The notes beneath the pieces were generated by a model. It worked only from the letters and a program-made list of their open reading frames with translations. It had not been told where the DNA came from and ran no database searches. From Methanobacteriaceae archaeon (GTDB taxonomy: Archaea; Methanobacteriota; Methanobacteria; Methanobacteriales; Methanobacteriaceae), in assembly GCA_030693105.1 (NCBI GenBank), contig JAUYBK010000009.1:1-7541 (forward strand): a stretch of 7,541 bases of DNA. Direction: 5' to 3'. Within the stretch, counting starts at the first letter, position 1. Every line of letters starts with the position of its first letter. Shown piece by piece: positions 6,456 through 7,541 of this stretch. The position numbers and the translations under genes were made by a program.

Positions 6456-6765
6456 GTACTATACTTTGTATCTCCTTTAAACGTTCAATGAGCTTATTAT
6501 ATGTATCTTTATATGCAAACCAATTCAAATATCCCCTGTCATCGCCCAGTTTACCTTTATTGAACTTTTTATAAAAAGAGTCGGAACTCATTTTATAACA
6601 TTTTTCAAATTCAGAGAGTTTAACCTCAACCCTCTTGATTTCACGTTTCAGCATATAGAGCTCTACCTTGAAGATTTTATTTATAGTTGAATCTATGTAC
6701 TTTTTCTCAAAATCAAGACCATGAGACAACTGGTAATCTAAAACTTTAACAATTTCAGCATTCAT
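6448..6765 (-). CDS. Putative antitoxin partner of the TumE-like toxin, 105 aa
   Basis: A small, helical, strongly charged protein. The central region (about residues 33-56) is a coiled-coil candidate (VELYMLKREIKRVEVKLSEF). The C-terminal part has MSSDSFYKKFNKGKLGDD, then LNWFAYKDTYNKLIERL. This 'MSS-x-FYxKFxxGxLGDD...W..Y...Y..L..RL' pattern is one I know from small proteins encoded directly before DUF6516 toxins and other small toxins. Order (antitoxin first) and the 8-nt overlap with the toxin gene fit a type II pair. No helix-turn-helix is evident, so DNA binding may reside elsewhere or be absent. The name TumA is avoided because the family match is by context. A BRE/TATA-like box and a 16-bp palindrome lie just upstream, possibly for autoregulation. 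Confidence 0.88.
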   Translation of the reverse strand: MNAEIVKVLDYQLSHGLDFEKKYIDSTINKIFKVELYMLKREIKRVEVKLSEFEKCYKMSSDSFYKKFNKGKLGDDRGYLNWFAYKDTYNKLIERLKEIQSIVHA

Positions 6766-6767
6766 TT

Positions 6768-6783
6768 CTTATTAATTAATAAG
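6768..6783. promoter_or_regulatory. Perfect 16-bp palindrome at the start of the toxin-antitoxin pair
   Basis: CTTATTAATTAATAAG is its own reverse complement and ends three bases before the antitoxin ATG at 6765. It overlaps the predicted transcription start. Its position suits an operator for autorepression by the toxin-antitoxin complex. AT-only palindromes can arise by chance in such DNA. Confidence 0.4.
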
Positions 6784-6790
6784 CTTTCAT

Positions 6791-6805
6791 CTTTATAAAG
6801 TTTCC
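6791..6805 (-). promoter_or_regulatory. BRE/TATA-like promoter for the toxin-antitoxin pair
   Basis: The minus strand reads GGAAACTTTATAAAG: a purine-rich BRE-like GGAAAC directly before TTTATAAA. Initiation about 25 bases downstream falls near 6770, a few bases before the ATG at 6765, giving a nearly leaderless mRNA. This also fits the absence of a Shine-Dalgarno motif. It is the best archaeal-style promoter in the window. Confidence 0.42.
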
Positions 6806-6811
6806 TTAAAT

Positions 6812-7285
6812 CTATTTCCTCTCCCTCACACTCGCCGTCCACATATCCCCCCAGTGCAGCAGCAACAGCAGCGGCTCTTCCTTATGCGCCACCGAGCGCC
6901 CCTCTGGCACGTACATCCCATCATGGTAGGCGATCGCCTGCGCCTCCGCATCCGAAAGCGGGATATATTGCGAAACAAGATACAGGCTGCGCAGCGAAAG
7001 TCCCATAGCAACAATATCACGATTTATTGTGTAAGCGCCAGTTGGCATGCCATCTTTGAGTTCTGGCAGATAATATGGCTTTCCCGGCATCCCTATCTTC
7101 CCGATATCGTGGAACAGACCAACGATCACACAGCTCTCTTCGCTTATTTCTGGCGCGAGGGCGGCGCGCAGTTGCTGGAGAGTCTCAGCTACTCCTATGC
7201 TGTGCTCTAAAAGGCCGCCTTCTTTGTTGAGATGATATTTTGTGCTTGCGGGGCTGGTGAGCCAGGTTGTTTGTGTGTGGAGCAT
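6812..7285 (-). CDS. HD-domain phosphohydrolase, apparently 5'-truncated, 157 aa from first ATG
   Basis: A metal-dependent phosphohydrolase of the HD superfamily. Visible ligands are H28 (GGLLEHS), the H59-D60 doublet in GLFHDIGKIG, H121-D122 (AYHDGMY) and a C-terminal D147 (LLHWGDMW). The N-terminal SPASTKYHLNKEGGLLEHS matches a family of HD proteins found in phages and mobile DNA. Family members usually have 20 or more residues before 'F..ML'. Here the homologous frame extends upstream of the ATG as EAVNRFIN and then meets TGA at 7310-7312, so the true N-terminus seems to have been replaced by the 77-residue ORF, whose stop lies 15 nt before this ATG. No ribosome site is seen. Composition is clearly more GC-rich than the neighbours. 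The last 59 codons recur twice downstream. Substrate unknown; activity after truncation is uncertain. Confidence 0.72.
   Translation of the reverse strand: MLHTQTTWLTSPASTKYHLNKEGGLLEHSIGVAETLQQLRAALAPEISEESCVIVGLFHDIGKIGMPGKPYYLPELKDGMPTGAYTINRDIVAMGLSLRSLYLVSQYIPLSDAEAQAIAYHDGMYVPEGRSVAHKEEPLLLLLHWGDMWTASVRERK
6817..6993 (-). repeat. HD 3'-end repeat, copy C (inside the HD gene)
   Basis: This is the part of the HD gene (codons about 99-157) that recurs as copies A (5099-5275) and B (5887-6063), all in the same orientation. Bases 6833-6904 are identical to 5117-5188 and 5903-5974 over 72 bp. Spacing between equivalent points is 786 bp (A to B) and 930 bp (B to C). Confidence 0.92.
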
Positions 7286-7299
7286 GTTGATGAATCTGT

Positions 7300-7533
7300 T
7301 TACCGCTTCTCAATATCTTTATAGTACTTTGCACAATTTTTCTTTATAAACAGATGCATCTCTTCTAATTTGTTAATATCCTTATTCCCTTTCTCCCACT
7401 CCTCAAAAACCTGTATGAAATATACATGAGGATCATCTCCAGACCAGTCCTGAAATTCTGTAGTGGCTTCCTTTTCAAATTTATAAATCCCTTTCAATAT
7501 CCCCATGCAATGCTGTTTTGCTTCCTCATCCAT
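7300..7533 (-). CDS. Hypothetical protein or 3' end of a larger gene, 77 aa
   Basis: I do not recognise this protein. It starts MDEEAKQHCMGILKGIYKFE, is acidic and helical, has several aromatic residues (DPHVYFIQVFEEWEKG) and ends KKNCAKYYKDIEKR. The frame is still open at the right edge of the window (only LS is visible before the first Met), so this may be the tail of a longer protein and the start is unproven. Its TAA at 7300-7302 falls inside sequence that appears to belong to the HD gene, so its last few codons may themselves be HD-derived. It is AT-rich, unlike the HD gene it abuts, which marks a recombination junction near 7305-7312. Confidence 0.58.
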   Translation of the reverse strand: MDEEAKQHCMGILKGIYKFEKEATTEFQDWSGDDPHVYFIQVFEEWEKGNKDINKLEEMHLFIKKNCAKYYKDIEKR

Positions 7534-7541
7534 TGAGAGCT

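Noticed and set aside
5099..6993. The three repeats as a CRISPR array or integron attC sites
   Set aside because: The units are about 177 bp, protein-coding in origin and 786-930 bp apart, with genes between them. They are not short palindromic repeats with spacers, and I see no attC-like core sites or integron integrase.
6854..7210. 118-residue plus-strand ORF starting with a glutamine run
   Set aside because: It is antisense to the HD gene. The Gln run is the complement of the leucine-rich LLLLL codons.

Overview
The window is about 7.5 kb of AT-rich accessory DNA with every credible gene on the minus strand, so it reads from high to low coordinates. I think it is most likely archaeal (methanogen-like), at moderate confidence. 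Two genes have GGTG/GGTGAT ribosome-binding motifs, there are BRE/TATA-like boxes shortly before some starts, and the large beta-propeller protein carries a 'F-x-W-D-x-I-x-G' module that I associate from memory with methanogen and ANME proteins. A candidate-phylum bacterium is not excluded. No integrase, transposase, RNA gene or CRISPR is visible.

Layout in reading direction. (1) 7533-7300: a 77-residue ORF of unknown function that runs straight into (2) 7285-6812, an HD-domain phosphohydrolase gene. The HD gene keeps its metal-binding motifs but seems to have lost its extreme 5' end. (3) 6765-6081: a two-gene toxin-antitoxin pair, with a coiled-coil antitoxin candidate overlapping a TumE/DUF6516-type toxin. 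(4) About 6063-5887: a detached copy of the last ~59 codons of the HD gene. (5) A 56-bp imperfect inverted repeat, then a 92-residue orphan gene (5715-5437). (6) About 5275-5099: a second detached copy of the same HD 3' end. (7) 5022 to the left edge: five closely spaced genes encoding a 230-residue unknown, a zinc-knuckle plus PD-(D/E)xK nuclease-like protein, an 891-residue beta-propeller/TPR protein with a duplicated WDxIxG module, a 79-residue unknown, and a protein cut by the window edge.

The most interesting signal is the architecture. A GC-rich HD gene stands upstream, and each following AT-rich cargo block is separated by a GC-rich, ~177-bp copy of that gene's 3' end that always begins near HD codon 99. 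Tandem insertion of small cassettes at the 3' end of a protein-coding gene would give this pattern. Within the well-aligned part of the copies, every difference is synonymous, and the final 72 bp before the variable C-terminus are identical in all three. The tails therefore probably came from functional HD homologues, not from decaying local duplicates. The cargo (a toxin-antitoxin pair, orphan small genes, a nuclease/propeller cluster) resembles defence-type accessory DNA, but a defence role for the left-hand cluster is only inferred.
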